Source: Piper betle (taxonomy: Eukaryota > Streptophyta > Magnoliopsida > Piperales > Piperaceae). Taken from it: DNA of 64,000 bases. Shown piece after piece: positions 23,101-34,816 of the stretch. Both the position numbers and the translations under genes were made by a program. The notes under the pieces are model-generated. The model ran no database searches and had not been told where the DNA came from. It worked only from the letters and a program-made list of their open reading frames with translations. How positions within the stretch are numbered: position 1 is the first letter of the stretch; each line of letters opens with the position of its first letter. Where the stretch lies: positions 147,283 to 211,282 of the forward strand of contig JAURVB010013178.1 of assembly GCA_033002965.1 (NCBI GenBank), written 5' to 3'.

Positions 23101-25672
23101 TTTATTTATCTATCTATTTGTTTGTTGGTTGTATGTTATTATTTATTTGTATTTAATTGTGTATTTTGAATTGGATAACTATGATGACTATGATACTATT
23201 GTTATTATAAATGATTAATTAAAATTAACTAATTGATTATTTATTTATTTATTTATTGAGTGATTATGTATTTATTAATTTACTTATTTATATGTTTACT
23301 AATATGAGTATATATGATATTTACTCCTGTTTAGCCATGTATTTATATAGTATATGTTATTATTATTTTATGATTAGAGTATTGATTATTTTCATGTATT
23401 TATTATTTATGTATTTTTTCATGAGTCGTTTATTATGTCTCGATTTGTGTGCTATATGTTTAGTTGTAGGTTTGTTTGGTGGTTTTCTTTATTATAATGT
23501 ATTGATAATGTGAGCACATACTACGAGCATACATCATATAGAGATATTAATAAGTTCCGCCAAAAGTTCCCTTTAGGCCTATTATATAAATCACCTCCCA
23601 CGCTATATATGATTTTCTCGAATTTTTCAGTGTGATGTGAGATAGGGGAAAACCGACAGCCACGTCGTGATATAGGGTGCATGTTTGTCAAAGCAGGCTT
23701 AGGATATGGTGAGCATCTATTCTATTCTTGAAGAATCTTGAGAACTCCACCTTTGAGTTCTTCAAACCCGAAGCAGCATGAAGGTTTACGGGTACTGCAA
23801 TGTAGTGTATAACCAGACCTGTGGTTTCAAAGGGTACTGAAGGTGCATGCCTGAGAGTACTTGGCCTTTGTACTCAGGGCCAGGGCCAGGAGTGATAAGG
23901 AGGATGTATAGGACTGAAAGAAAATAAATTGATGTTCCCATGTGAGGGATAGTTTTTAAAGTTGACGAAGCATGAGATGAGATAATAAGGGGACACTATC
24001 ACACGAGGTCGATAACTCCTATTTAATGCCCTTATGAGAGATACTGTGAAGGAGTATATAAATGTTTTCACTTAACAAGAGGGTTAGCTCTCCTGCGCCA
24101 GTTTAACTATTAGTTATTTTTGGACCAGTAATCGTTGTTACTGACATTTTTCCTATTATATATGTAGGTTTGTGATTATGAGTCGGTTTTGGTGGGAGGA
24201 CAGATAAACGCTACATATACTTGAGCTTAACGCATTTATTTTCTTTTACATTTTTACTTATATTTGATGTATTTTTTACACGTATTTAGCAATGTCTTCC
24301 ATTCTCTTAAATGCCAAGTGAATTACTTTGATCTATACTATTGATCGAGTCGTATAAATTAGTTGCTTTAGATATAACTCAACTCGATCATGACATTTTT
24401 GATCCGGTTCTTAGGTGAATCGAAATTAGAGTGTTACAAGTAAAGTCAAGCAACAGTGCTAGACCATGTAGTTGGATGCAGACACGGGCTCGAGCATGAC
24501 CATGGGCATGAACGAGTGAACAGAACGTGGGCTAGCGGACATGAACGTGGGCAGGCGGATGCGAACACAGGCAAACTGATTTGACGGGGCAGATGGCACC
24601 AATTGCCAGCAAACTCCTACAGCGGTGTGGCCTTGGTCGCCGCCGGTCGAGATCAATAGCCCAAGTGACGAGGAAGATGATTGTGGTGGCGATCGGCTAA
24701 GTCCAGCTACTGGCTGGCTCAAAAACGGCCGGAAAGAGGGTGAAATCGCCGCTTGTGCAGCGGCTTTGCCGGCGACGATCACTGCCACAATAGTGGTCAT
24801 GGGTGGTCTCAAAATGTTGGCCTCGATGAAATGAACTTATCTGGGCAGATGGAGTGGCCGGAGGTGGCTCGCCGACGCTGGAGAAACGGCTCGAATTGCA
24901 GCAATGGGGTCAAAATAGGCTGCAAAAACGTTGTCGCTGATAGCACCAGTGATCGTGATTGGTATGGATAGATAGCGGGCCATGAGGATGTTTTGGGGAT
25001 GCAACTCCGGTGGCCAAGGGCGAGCCGAAGACTTGTTGGCATCGAGCCGAAGTGGTGGCGACGCAAGGGGTGAAAACTCCAAAAATGTGAGAAAGTCACT
25101 AAAAAAAGGAAGAATGCTAGGGCTAACATGGACGGCTTTGATCTTGCCACGTGGCAGGATCTAAACGTAAGACAATTTGTGGCCTAGTGCGGACCACCTA
25201 TGGATATATGCAATATGCATACGGACAGAAAGTTTGGATTGAAATCGTCCAAAGTCAAAACTGACTCGAATTCTAAAAGTGACTCGATAGGCTGGAATCA
25301 AGGCAAGAAGGCTAACCACAGGGACACAATCCAGTAATCCAAAATCCCTATGATGCATGCAAATGAAATATCCTGAAAATTCTAAACGTTTACTAAACGC
25401 TTCAACGGCCTACAACCCTGACTAACCCATAAAAATCATCTATATACATCATGTATACTTTGATAACTTGCGCTCTATTGTAGCCTAATTAAAACTATTA
25501 TCTGTATGTCAGGAATACTCAACTACCCTAATATGCTCATATAACCATCTGGGCCTCATTCTCATGATTTGAAAATTGGTATGGCTCGAGCTCGCTCGAA
25601 CCAACTTGAGACTGACCTAAATCGGGCAAAACTACAAGTAGGTAAAACCCTAACCCGATGTTGGGTTTTACA
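20194..25672 (+). mobile_element. Solo LTR (about 2.96 kb) split by an inverted relative
   Basis: Starts TGTAACACCCCAATTCAG at 20194 and ends ...GGGTTTTACA at 25672. TTATA precedes it (20189-20193) and follows it (25673-25677), a perfect 5-bp target duplication. The LTR consists of 20194-21920 plus 24439-25672; the middle 2518 bp is a second LTR of the same family in opposite orientation. The right part matches 950-2158, including the GC-rich patch and the 'gccacgtggcaggatctaaa' block. No primer-binding site follows. Long LTRs starting TGTAACACCC are typical of Tekay/Del-type Ty3/Gypsy elements; that family name is inference. Confidence 0.82.
21921..24438 (-). mobile_element. Nested solo LTR, opposite orientation
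   Basis: On the minus strand it runs from TGTAACACTCTAATTTCG (24438) to ...GGGTTTTATACA (21921). Its first 1.7 kb is a reverse-complement match to 20194-21920 (for example CACTTGGCAT, GAAGACATTGCTAAA and TGTGCTCACAT with the same spacing). Its last 0.8 kb is a reverse-complement match to 25090-25672. Both boundaries are clean TG...CA ends. The flanks are TCAGT on the left and AGTAA on the right, so no clean 5-bp duplication is visible; AGT is shared. Open frames inside are low-complexity and not called as genes. Confidence 0.78.
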
Positions 25673-25677
25673 TTATA

Positions 25678-26219
25678 TACCAGTTAACCGCTAACCCACG
25701 CGATGCACAACTTAGGGATTCGAAATAAATCCTAATTAAAATAGAGATCAAAACAAATCCTAATTACAATAGAAAAATATTAAATGGTTTAAAGCAAATC
25801 CTAATTACAATAGAAAAATATTAAATGATTTAAAACAAATCCTAATTACAATAGAAAACTAAAATTTTTATGAATAGGAAATAAATGATAATATTGTAAA
25901 ATAATTAAATGACACATGGTAACACCGTATTAAAAGTCCTCAGTTTTATATATTAGTATAGAAATATAGATAGATAGTCGCTAACCCATGTTATGTGTGG
26001 CTTAAAGGATTCAAAATAAATCCTAATTATAATTGAAATCTAAACAAATCCTAATTACAATAAAAAAATGTCAAAAGATTCAAAACAAATTTTAATTACA
26101 GTAGAAAAGGAAATATTTTATTAATAGGAAATAAAGATAATATTGTAAAATAATTAGTTGGCAAGTGGCTGCACCATACTAAAAGTCCTTAGTTTTGTAT
26201 ATTAATATAGATATAGATA
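25678..26219. repeat. Two ~270-bp tandem units with a nested ~41-bp repeat
   Basis: 'gctaaccca(c/t)g' starts each unit at about 25687 and 25979. Both units share 'caaatcctaattacaata', 'gataatattgtaaaataatta' (trimmed here to its core) and end in 'aaaagtcct(c/t)agtttt'. Within unit 1 a 41-bp module (caaatcctaattacaatag...) is repeated about two and a half times (25749-25860). A related inverted copy of the unit end is present near 27335-27400. Probably a decayed non-autonomous repeat; family not identified. Confidence 0.6.
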
Positions 26220-26899
26220 GTATGTTCATGTCCTTACTTGGTCATCAACTACTCTAAATACTCCACTTCTACTACTGCATTGCGAGTATGATATAATTTT
26301 CTTTAATTAATATAACCATAGTAAAAAGACTTGATGCGAGCGTTTATGAGTTATTCTCGATTGTTCGATTAACTAATAACAATTATTTACCTCTGTGGTC
26401 TCCAATTTGTGTTGGCTTAAAGTTTGACGCACATAATTCAAAGTTCACGTTTATGAGCTGCACTGGTTTCGTTGGCAAATTATTTGTGGAAAATAAATTT
26501 CTTTGTAATTAAGTGATTCTCAATAATACTGAGACCATATAATACTATACATTATATCATCGTTGTCATCATCCGTTTATTATAATTATTCTTAAGCGGC
26601 ATGATCAATTTTGTTCCATAAAATAATTACTAAATATAACAACTTAACGTGGTAAGCACAAAGAAGCAAATTTTACTCTAAAAAAATTAGAAGATTGGAA
26701 TTAATTAAATCCGACATTAAAGGAAGTACAAGCATAAAACTTTTTAAACTATTCTTTTAAAAAGGAAAAAAAATTCTTAACATTATATGCATAAAAAATG
26801 CATGGCGAAGTAAATAAACCATACTACCACTAATCTCTTGAGGAGAATCACACCAAGAAACTACTAGTCTACCATTATATGAAAAAACATAATATTAAA

Positions 26900-27050
26900 A
26901 ATATCCAAAAGCATGTTGTTCAAACTTGATCATTATGGAACACATACTTGCATCTGGTAATGACTAGCGCGGGAAGGGCCCCACAAAGATCTCCACTAAC
27001 ATGTCACGTGGAATACAAAGACAATCATGCTCCTCCTTGGTGCAATGTAA
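26900..27050 (-). pseudogene. F-box pseudogene fragment, copy C
   Basis: The minus strand encodes 'CIPRDMLVEIFVG' just after 'CTKEEHD', the same F-box start as copy B ('IPDDMLVEILVR'), then a stop. The rest of the F-box gene is missing: the 3'-flank sequence (26690-26920, shared with 10.95-11.1 kb and 6.75-6.95 kb) joins almost directly to the N-terminal part. This shows an internal deletion of about 1 kb in an otherwise duplicated segment. Confidence 0.65.
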
Positions 27051-28438
27051 GAGTTTAAAATGCTTCTAAAAAATACAAGACTTGTGTATAAAAAGTTGAA
27101 TATATATATATATATATCATGATTGGGTTGTTATCTTTCAGCGAGGCTAAGATCGGCTAGCAAATGGACCCTCTTAACTCGAATTCATTCAGCACACGCA
27201 AATAGTAAAACTGAAGAATTAATATTAGATATTTCTTTATTTTATATTTATTTATGTTAAGGCTAAAAGTTACTGAATGTCATACTCCTGTAGAAACAAT
27301 TTTTATATATAATATATTTTATAATACATAAAATCGAAGACTTTTAATCCGGTCGTCATGTGTCTTATATCTAACTATTTTACAACATTATTATTTATTT
27401 TCAATTTATAAAAATATTATTTTCATATTAAAGTTTTTTTGATGTGTCTGTTATGCGTCCTTTAACAATTTTAAATATTATTCTTTACTTCATTCTCATA
27501 AAATTAAATTAAATTATAATTTTACCTTTACTATTAAAATTAGAAATATAAAATCTAAATCATATAAAACTAGACCTTATAATAAATCAATTTTTCAGTA
27601 AGTAGATTTCTAAAATTAACAAATTGATAAATTTCAAAAAGTTAATTAATAATAATATATTAATATTTTTTACAAATAGATATAACATATAAGACTATAA
27701 TAAGTAAATATCTCTTATAATATAAATCAAGTATTAGAAATAAATATTATAAAAAAATTAATTAAAATATATTATACTCTAAGTTACACGAGAATAATCG
27801 GCTACAAGAATAGCAAGCAACCGGAAATCATATTATACCGTGCATGCGTGGAAGAACGACCAGTTAGTTTTCTATAAGAGACAACATGTCCATTTAATAT
27901 TAAATATTTTTAGAACCGTAATAGTAATTATATTAAAATCCTAACACATGTTTTTTTAATTAATAATAATAATTTAATTGCCGAAGACAAAGTTGGTGAT
28001 GGGGAGGACGTGAATTATTTGTCATTGGATTTTGCGCGAATGATTCGATGAGATTTTTGCGTTAGTAAATGCAACAATAAACTAGACTAGAACAATTCCC
28101 GATGCGTGGGCCGTAGACAAGCATACTTACTACTTGTCCTAATAACCGTTAGGCGTCTGTCACTGTTCCGACTTACTTAGGCACGTGAGGCAGACCGCCG
28201 AAAAGCGAAAAATCTGACAAGTTTGAATAGATCCGGGAATCGAGATGTATACTAATAATTTCTTTGTCAATGTCAGAAGCCAGTCCTTGAAAGGTGTACC
28301 TACCAGACGTTGACGGTGTTAAGCACGTGGGTGTGAGACGTCCAGTGGAAGAGAACTACACCGAGCTCAAGTTCCATCCATTATCAGTCGCTACGCTTTC
28401 TAATTTCCAGAGGAAAGCTCTTCTTGGGCAGCATCATC
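27051..28438. other. Intergenic DNA and thioesterase upstream region
   Basis: AT-rich to about 27960, then more complex sequence leading to the ATG at 28439. It should contain the promoter and 5' UTR of the thioesterase gene; no convincing TATA box was chosen. Confidence 0.4.
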
Positions 28439-31400
28439 ATGGATCGGGAAGCAGGTCAGCAATGTGAAGCTTTTGTTTTGTTTGTTTTATTTATTTATTT
28501 ATTTTTATTTTTTACAGTAGAAAGAATCGTAATTTCTATTTGGTCGCTGCCATGATTATTAAAAGAACGCTGTTTTTTGTCCGTGACGATTGATGTACCA
28601 GTCGCGAGCTTCCTGGGGCATGTTTCTCTTGCGCAGAAGTTGCCTACCTCGTCTCTCTTGCGAATTGCGGATGTCCTTGTGTTAAGAACTTATGGTGAGT
28701 TCCTCACTTTTCTTGCTTAATATTTTTCAGATAATTTTGGGGAACAAGAAAGTCTGAAAACTGTGGAAAACATGTTTACTTTGTTGAGTTTATCTACATT
28801 GGTCGTAGCAGGTTGTTCAGTGACCATGTATATAGAGCTAATGGGAAAACTTTAACTTTTGACCTAATTTTTGGAATTAAGAGAGCTCTATGACACCTAT
28901 GTGAGGTTCATTTGGTTGTTTAAAGTCCTATTAGAGATCTGAAGGGCTCGATAGTAGTATTCAAAACTTGGATGGAGGCCCAGGATCCAACATCAATATC
29001 AGAGCCAATCCGAACCGAGGTTCACTCGACACCGATTGTTGTTATTTTTTCCATGAGCTAAGGCGAGCGTATTAGCACGATGTCTGGCTTCTGGCCACGC
29101 CCGATGTGTACGGAAAATTGCCTCTGGGTTTATTCCACACCAGTCGTAGAAGTTGTTGGTGACTTGTATATAGGCTAATGAAAAGCTCTTAATTCTTGAG
29201 CTAGCTTTTCGATTAAGAGAGGCCGGTGATATCTATTGCGAGTTTCCTTTAGTTGTTTAAAGTCTTTTTTAGAGGCCCAAAGGGTCCAACAGTAATTTCG
29301 GAACTTAGGTGGGGGACCAAAGGGCCCAACACTATTTATGGAATTTGATTTAAATCTCAACTCTCGATTGTAGCAAGCGAGTGAACTCTGCAGCTCAAAG
29401 ATGGCAACTTGACATTTTAATTCCAAATTAATGCTTGCGGTCATAATGTCATTGTTATCCATCTATTCACTTATGGTGATTTGTCCTGCATCAGCAACGT
29501 TGAAAAGTTTTGCTTTTTATTAGTACGATTTTTCCTTTTTTGCTACCACTGAGTTATTAGTTCATAGGAATGAGCTTGGTTTCAATTAGGGAAGGCATAT
29601 AAGAAGAAACAGAATCTGTGATTTACTTTGTTAATCTATACTATTTCGTTTAATTGTGTCTAATAATGTCCCATGAGTGCTGGATTTGAACGGATCTTAC
29701 TTTTGAGGTTTGTTTTGCTTGAGGTATAATATAGTTTTTGATAAAATGCTGGTGTTGGTTATTGTAGGTAAAGGTGATTATGTTGTGAGAGAAGGGGAGC
29801 CCAATGATGGTCTCTACTTCATTCTAGAGGGCGAGGTATTCTGTTTATGCTAAATCATTCTGCATCCTTATAGGCCAAAGTGTTAATTCATATTTGGTTA
29901 ATATGTACAGTTTGCCAATGAATTATATAAGACCTTTATTTCGTGAATTTTCTAGTTCATAGGGATTTTAGTCTGCTTACACTTTATATGTGAAGTTTTG
30001 AAATAAATTGCTTCATATTCTCAGTGGGTGTTACATCTAAAGAATATATATGCTTTACCATCTGAGGGAATCCATATTTCCTTCTGCTTTGTCATGGGAA
30101 GTTTTCTGAACTCGTGTACAGCAGATTAATTGCAGGTGTCATAAGTGATGTAAGGAGTACTAATTTTATGATCAATTCACAAATTAAGGGTCTTACTAGT
30201 GATCCACTTTTTGTCGGTTAGAATTGACAATGGTTAAAATTTCATACCTTCAAAGAACTCTGAATTATTTCTGACAATATTATCTTCCTACATGGGTCAT
30301 CTGCGTGTAATTGCTTTATCTGTCCAATACATCTAATTTTTTGTAGTTGAGAAATCACCAATGTTTAGCCTGGAAGACAGATTTTTAAGTTAAGGTTTTG
30401 CCCCGAATGGTGTTTGATTTTGCATATTGCAGGCCAAGGTATGTGGATTTGACAATGCCAAGGAAAACTGGCCAGGGGTCGTTCTCAAAAAATATGACTG
30501 CTTTGGCTATGGTAATGTTTCCAGCATTGTTAAGTGTCTGCATTTCCAATTGCAATTTCCCCATTCTCGATAATGTTATAATTTGCATGATGGTTGTCTT
30601 GATGTGCTTATGCAAGTAACCACCATAAGAGCTATGCTGCTGATTTTTTGTTCTAGTTTAGACCTATTTCTTTGCATTATCTTTCAGATTTTTCGTAACA
30701 TCATGTAAATATGTAAAAATAGAATTTATTGTTGTCCTCATAGATGATGAATTTAAGTCTGATTATATTCTTGAACGTAGACAGAGGCGAGTAAGTTTTG
30801 CAAAGCATTTTACACTCTGGAAGGTTGATGTGGCCTATGATGAGCTGGATTAGCTAAACAGATTTATTTTTTGTGACGTTATCTTATCTCAATCATTAGG
30901 CATTAGGCGGATGATGATAGTGATGAAAATGGCAATGATTTGTACTCGTGGAAGCAAAAACAATGCAATTAAACAATTGCACAGGTAGAGTCGTGCTTTT
31001 TTCATCCTTGTCTTAGGGTAATGAAAGATTAGGTAATGTGTATCAATTGACCTGAAAATTGGGATCATCAGTGATGCTTGATGCAAATCTGCTGCATTGT
31101 TCGTGTAGGTACTGGTGATTCTGTTCACCAAGCAAATGTGGTCGCATTGAGTAAGGTACTGTGTATATTTTTATTCTGCATGCTGGATTTGCAGGCATTT
31201 TTCTTGAAAAAATTTTAGCTGTTTTAATTAGGAATTTCTGATGCCTTTGTGTACTCATATCTGACAGCTAGACTGCTTGGTGCTGCGCAATGAGCATCAC
31301 AATTTACTCCAAACAAAATCAATCTGGAATAAAGATGACAGGAGTGAGACCCACTCAGTTGTGGAGAATGTAATGTGCTTGTTCCATGTAGAAGTACGGT

Positions 31401-34400
31401 TCAAATCTCCTATCATTGTGAAGCGATTTATTTCTTATCTGTCTTTGGTTCTATTGTGTGGGTGAATGAAATCAGGGTTTCTGAACTGTACTAGTTGTTT
31501 TACTGCTTTCATTTTCTAATCAAGTGCTGTAAACTTATCTGTGTAACCACTTTCACTCCAGGCAGACGTGTTTCGTGGGTCTACTTTGCCAGGTACACCC
31601 AAGCTTGCGCAACTGTTTGGTGGTCAGCTCATTGGTCAGGCATGTCAACTTTCTGTTTGGCTAGATATAGAATAGCATACAATAAGCTAGGATGCAAGGT
31701 GAAGGGCTTCCAATAGTTTGAGATAGATCATCATATGTCAAATTAGTTCCAGATTATTTGATAAAAACCTTATGTAGTTTCAGCAACGTGCTGAAATCAT
31801 TTGTACTCCATCAAAGCAAGCATATGAAGGAATTAAATTTGATCTAACATGAAATATAATATAATTTTATTGAAGTTAATGTATTACTTCCTTAGTGCAG
31901 TGATGTTCCTCTACCAACAAAAGCTTTCCTAAAGTTTATAATAATCTGTTACTTCCAGGCACTAGCAGCAGCATCTAAGACTGTTGACTGCCTGAAACTT
32001 GTTCACAGCCTACATGGGTATTTCCTTCTTGCTGCCGACCTTACCAGTTAGTTTCTATTCCACATTATGAAGCAATTACTTTATGTATCAAACCTTAAAC
32101 AATGGTTTTCCTAACAGTGCAATCCAAGACGTTAGCATTAAAAATGGATATGGTTAGGAAATATGGGACAAGTTGAACTCATGTTGGTATTCTTTGGAGA
32201 AGAATTTGCTGCATTGTCACTGTATTGGCTGGTCTTGGCAACCATCTTATTTTACTTGTCAACACGATTTTCAATTTTGTAACTATTGTTAGTAAACTTA
32301 TTTTGTTATTTTAACGCTTTTGATATGGATTGAAACATAATTTTTTGGGTGAAAATACGTGCAATAAAATGAATATGATTTGTCTTAATTTTGTCCAATA
32401 GGGATTCAACATTCTGACATTTATTTTTTTACAAATACTTTTCTGCCTAAATAGGTCCTTGATTTTTTCTTGCATGCAGATCCAATTATTTACAAAGTTC
32501 ATCGTGTACGCGATGGAAAAAGCTTTGCAGCACGCCGAGTGGATGCCATCCAAAAGGGACTTCTTAGATTTACTTTGCTTGCAGCTTTTCAGGTTCCGTT
32601 GACCTGTATTTCTTTTCTTTTGGCATATGGATACTTTTCGGTTGTCTTTGTAGCATTTAAGATTTTGACCTTTCTTTATATGCCATTCCTAGCATTTCAT
32701 TTGGAACTTTGGTAAAAAATAACTTAATATGTTTGCAAATATGAAAATTTAACGCTTTATGAGATGAAAAAATAAATTAGTAGCTAAGCTTGTGGATTTG
32801 TTGTTTTGGTATGTGTTATCTGCAGAAAGAAGAAGAAGGATTTGAACATCAAGATTTTAAGATGCCTTCTGTGCCTGCTCCACAGACGGTACTTTCGTCC
32901 TTTTACCAGAGTTCTGTTGTATGTGCTTGTTAATGAGATTAATTAGACCAATAGGAGATCCACATGTGGAGCAGATGATTTTAGAATTTTATAATGGCAG
33001 CATGCAAATTCTTTCTTTGAATTTTATTGTTGGATATCTACTCATTTTTGCCATTTCAGCTTCCGACAATGGAAGAGCTGCTGGAAAAAGTCGCTTTATG
33101 ACCCTCATCTTCCTAGGTACATTCTATTTCTTGCTTCTTTCTTCTTTTTAGCTTGGGGGTTTGTAAGGCATAAATTTGAATTGCGTGTCAATAAAATACT
33201 CTGACTTAGGAAGGGGAAGGCAATGTGGCTATTTAGTATTCCGTTAGGCTGACTTTTACTCCAGAAGAATATGCAATTCCACAAATAATATTAATGAAGT
33301 TTAATTTTCCTGACTTTACCTTTGGGTTTGATTTGTTGTGGGGGTCTTATTATGCAAATATCACAGGTAGGATATGGTTTATACTAATGACCATCATTGA
33401 TATTACTGCCAACAAAATTCTCTTGGCTTTCTTGTTTAAACTTCCACTACAAGAACATTCATTTCTCAAAAAGCCTTTCTTTCCCTGGCTTTGTACTGAT
33501 GCCATATAATCACTTTATTCTGACATTGGCAATAAAACAGGCAGAACAGGGACAAGGATGCTGGAATGGAGTTTTCCCCTCGGCCAATAGACATAAGACT
33601 TTGCGAACAAGGCCACTCGCTGTACAGGAATTTCAAACCGAGGCTCCTTTTTCTTTTTATCCTGTTTGCTGTTATTTGCTTAACATAAATCAATGACATA
33701 GGCATTCTTCTCTTGGCTGACTTTGAGATTCTGAATTTCGTCACAGCATGATGTTTTGGTTTAAAGCTAGAGGAAAGCTGACAGATGACCCAGCTTTACA
33801 CAGGTTAATTTGAAATTGCAAAAGAAGTTTAAAATAGGATTTTCTATTATGATTGTTGTTATAATAAACCTCTAGAATATATAGTCTGTATTTCCGTTTA
33901 GCACGTTGATTGCTCACTCAAACATGATATTGAATTGTTGCTTCATAAACTTCATCACCTTACTTCTGATGAGGATTAGATATTAAAACATCAATATGTT
34001 GCACCTTGTTCCAGGTGCTAATTTTTTACTTTTTTGGTATGCCAGATGTGTCGTAGCATATGCATCAGATCGTACTAATCCATGAAGTTTGCTTGCTCCC
34101 TCATGGTGGAAAGGGAATCAAGATAGCATCTCTTAGTCTAAACCATTCGTATGTGCTACCATTTCTTTATAATTTGACATATTATTATATAATGAGTAAT
34201 TAATCCAGCCTTTATTTGTTCACTACTGTTTGATGCACTATTTGGTAATCCTCAGCAAGGATCCAGCCCTTTGACTGCTTTTTTACTTTCACTGATACAT
34301 CCAATATGATGCTTCATGGGTCTCCATAGTTGGAGATTGTTAATTGACTGTAGGCATTGTCCGCGGTTTTGACGTACATATTTTTTCTATGAATTTGGAA

Positions 34401-34816
34401 GTATAACATATTCTTTTACTTGTTTATATAGGATGTGGTTTCACAGGCCCTTCAGAGCCGATGACTGGCTTTTATATGTGGTAAAATTCTCTTCTTCTCT
34501 TATCGTGTATGTGGGTGTGAGCCAGTAGTCCTAATTATCTCATCTTAAGTCGTGCCTGTGATAACGTAATGCTGCTGCTCCAGTTACATAGCCCAACCAC
34601 CAGTAATGCTCGAGGATTTTGTATTGGTAGAATGTTTAACCGGAAAGGAGAGGTGCGTGCATAACTTGACAACATCCTATTGTAGTTTTGCATCAACTAT
34701 CGAATGTGAAATTGATGTTTTACTTTACTAAACCGCAGTTAGTGATATCAGTGTCTCAAGAGGTTGTTATCCGAAAAGCTAAAGCTCCCCTTCAAAGTAC
34801 CCAACCAAAACTCTGA
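28439..34816 (+). pseudogene. CNBD/acyl-CoA thioesterase II (ACH2-type), frameshifted
   Basis: About 17 exons; splice sites fit at 28439-28454, 28602-28694, 29768-29835, 30433-30511, 31109-31155, 31268-31393, 31562-31639, 31959-32046, 32480-32592, 32826-32888, 33060-33116, from 33541, 33747-33803, 34046-34148, 34432-34480, 34584-34652 and 34739-34816. The N-terminal cyclic-nucleotide-binding-like domain has 'SLAQKLPTSSLLRIADV' and 'GDYVVREGEPNDGLYFI'. The double hot-dog TesB part has 'LFGGQLIGQALAAASKT', 'RRVDAIQKG' and 'ARGFCIGRMFNRKGE'. The family hydrolyses fatty acyl-CoA, usually in peroxisomes. Lesions: one extra A in a run of five (33085-33089), a +1 shift with an in-frame TGA at about 34075-34090, and no GT donor at the expected end of exon 12 (about 33645). 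Exons 1-10 are intact. Confidence 0.8.
28820..29360 (+). repeat. Two copies of a retroelement-leader repeat in thioesterase intron 2
   Basis: The blocks 28825-28995 and 29165-29340 each contain 'gctaatg(g)gaaa', then 'gattaagagag' or 'aattaagagag', then 'agggcccaac' or 'agggtccaac'. The same series occurs inverted at 62945-63160, where it directly follows a TGGTATCAGAGC primer-binding site. So this is probably the 5' leader of an LTR element, duplicated in an intron. It does not interrupt any exon. Confidence 0.55.

Noticed and set aside
25749..25860. CRISPR-like regular repeat
   Set aside because: The roughly 41-bp units are head-to-tail with no distinct spacers; it is a short tandem repeat in plant DNA.
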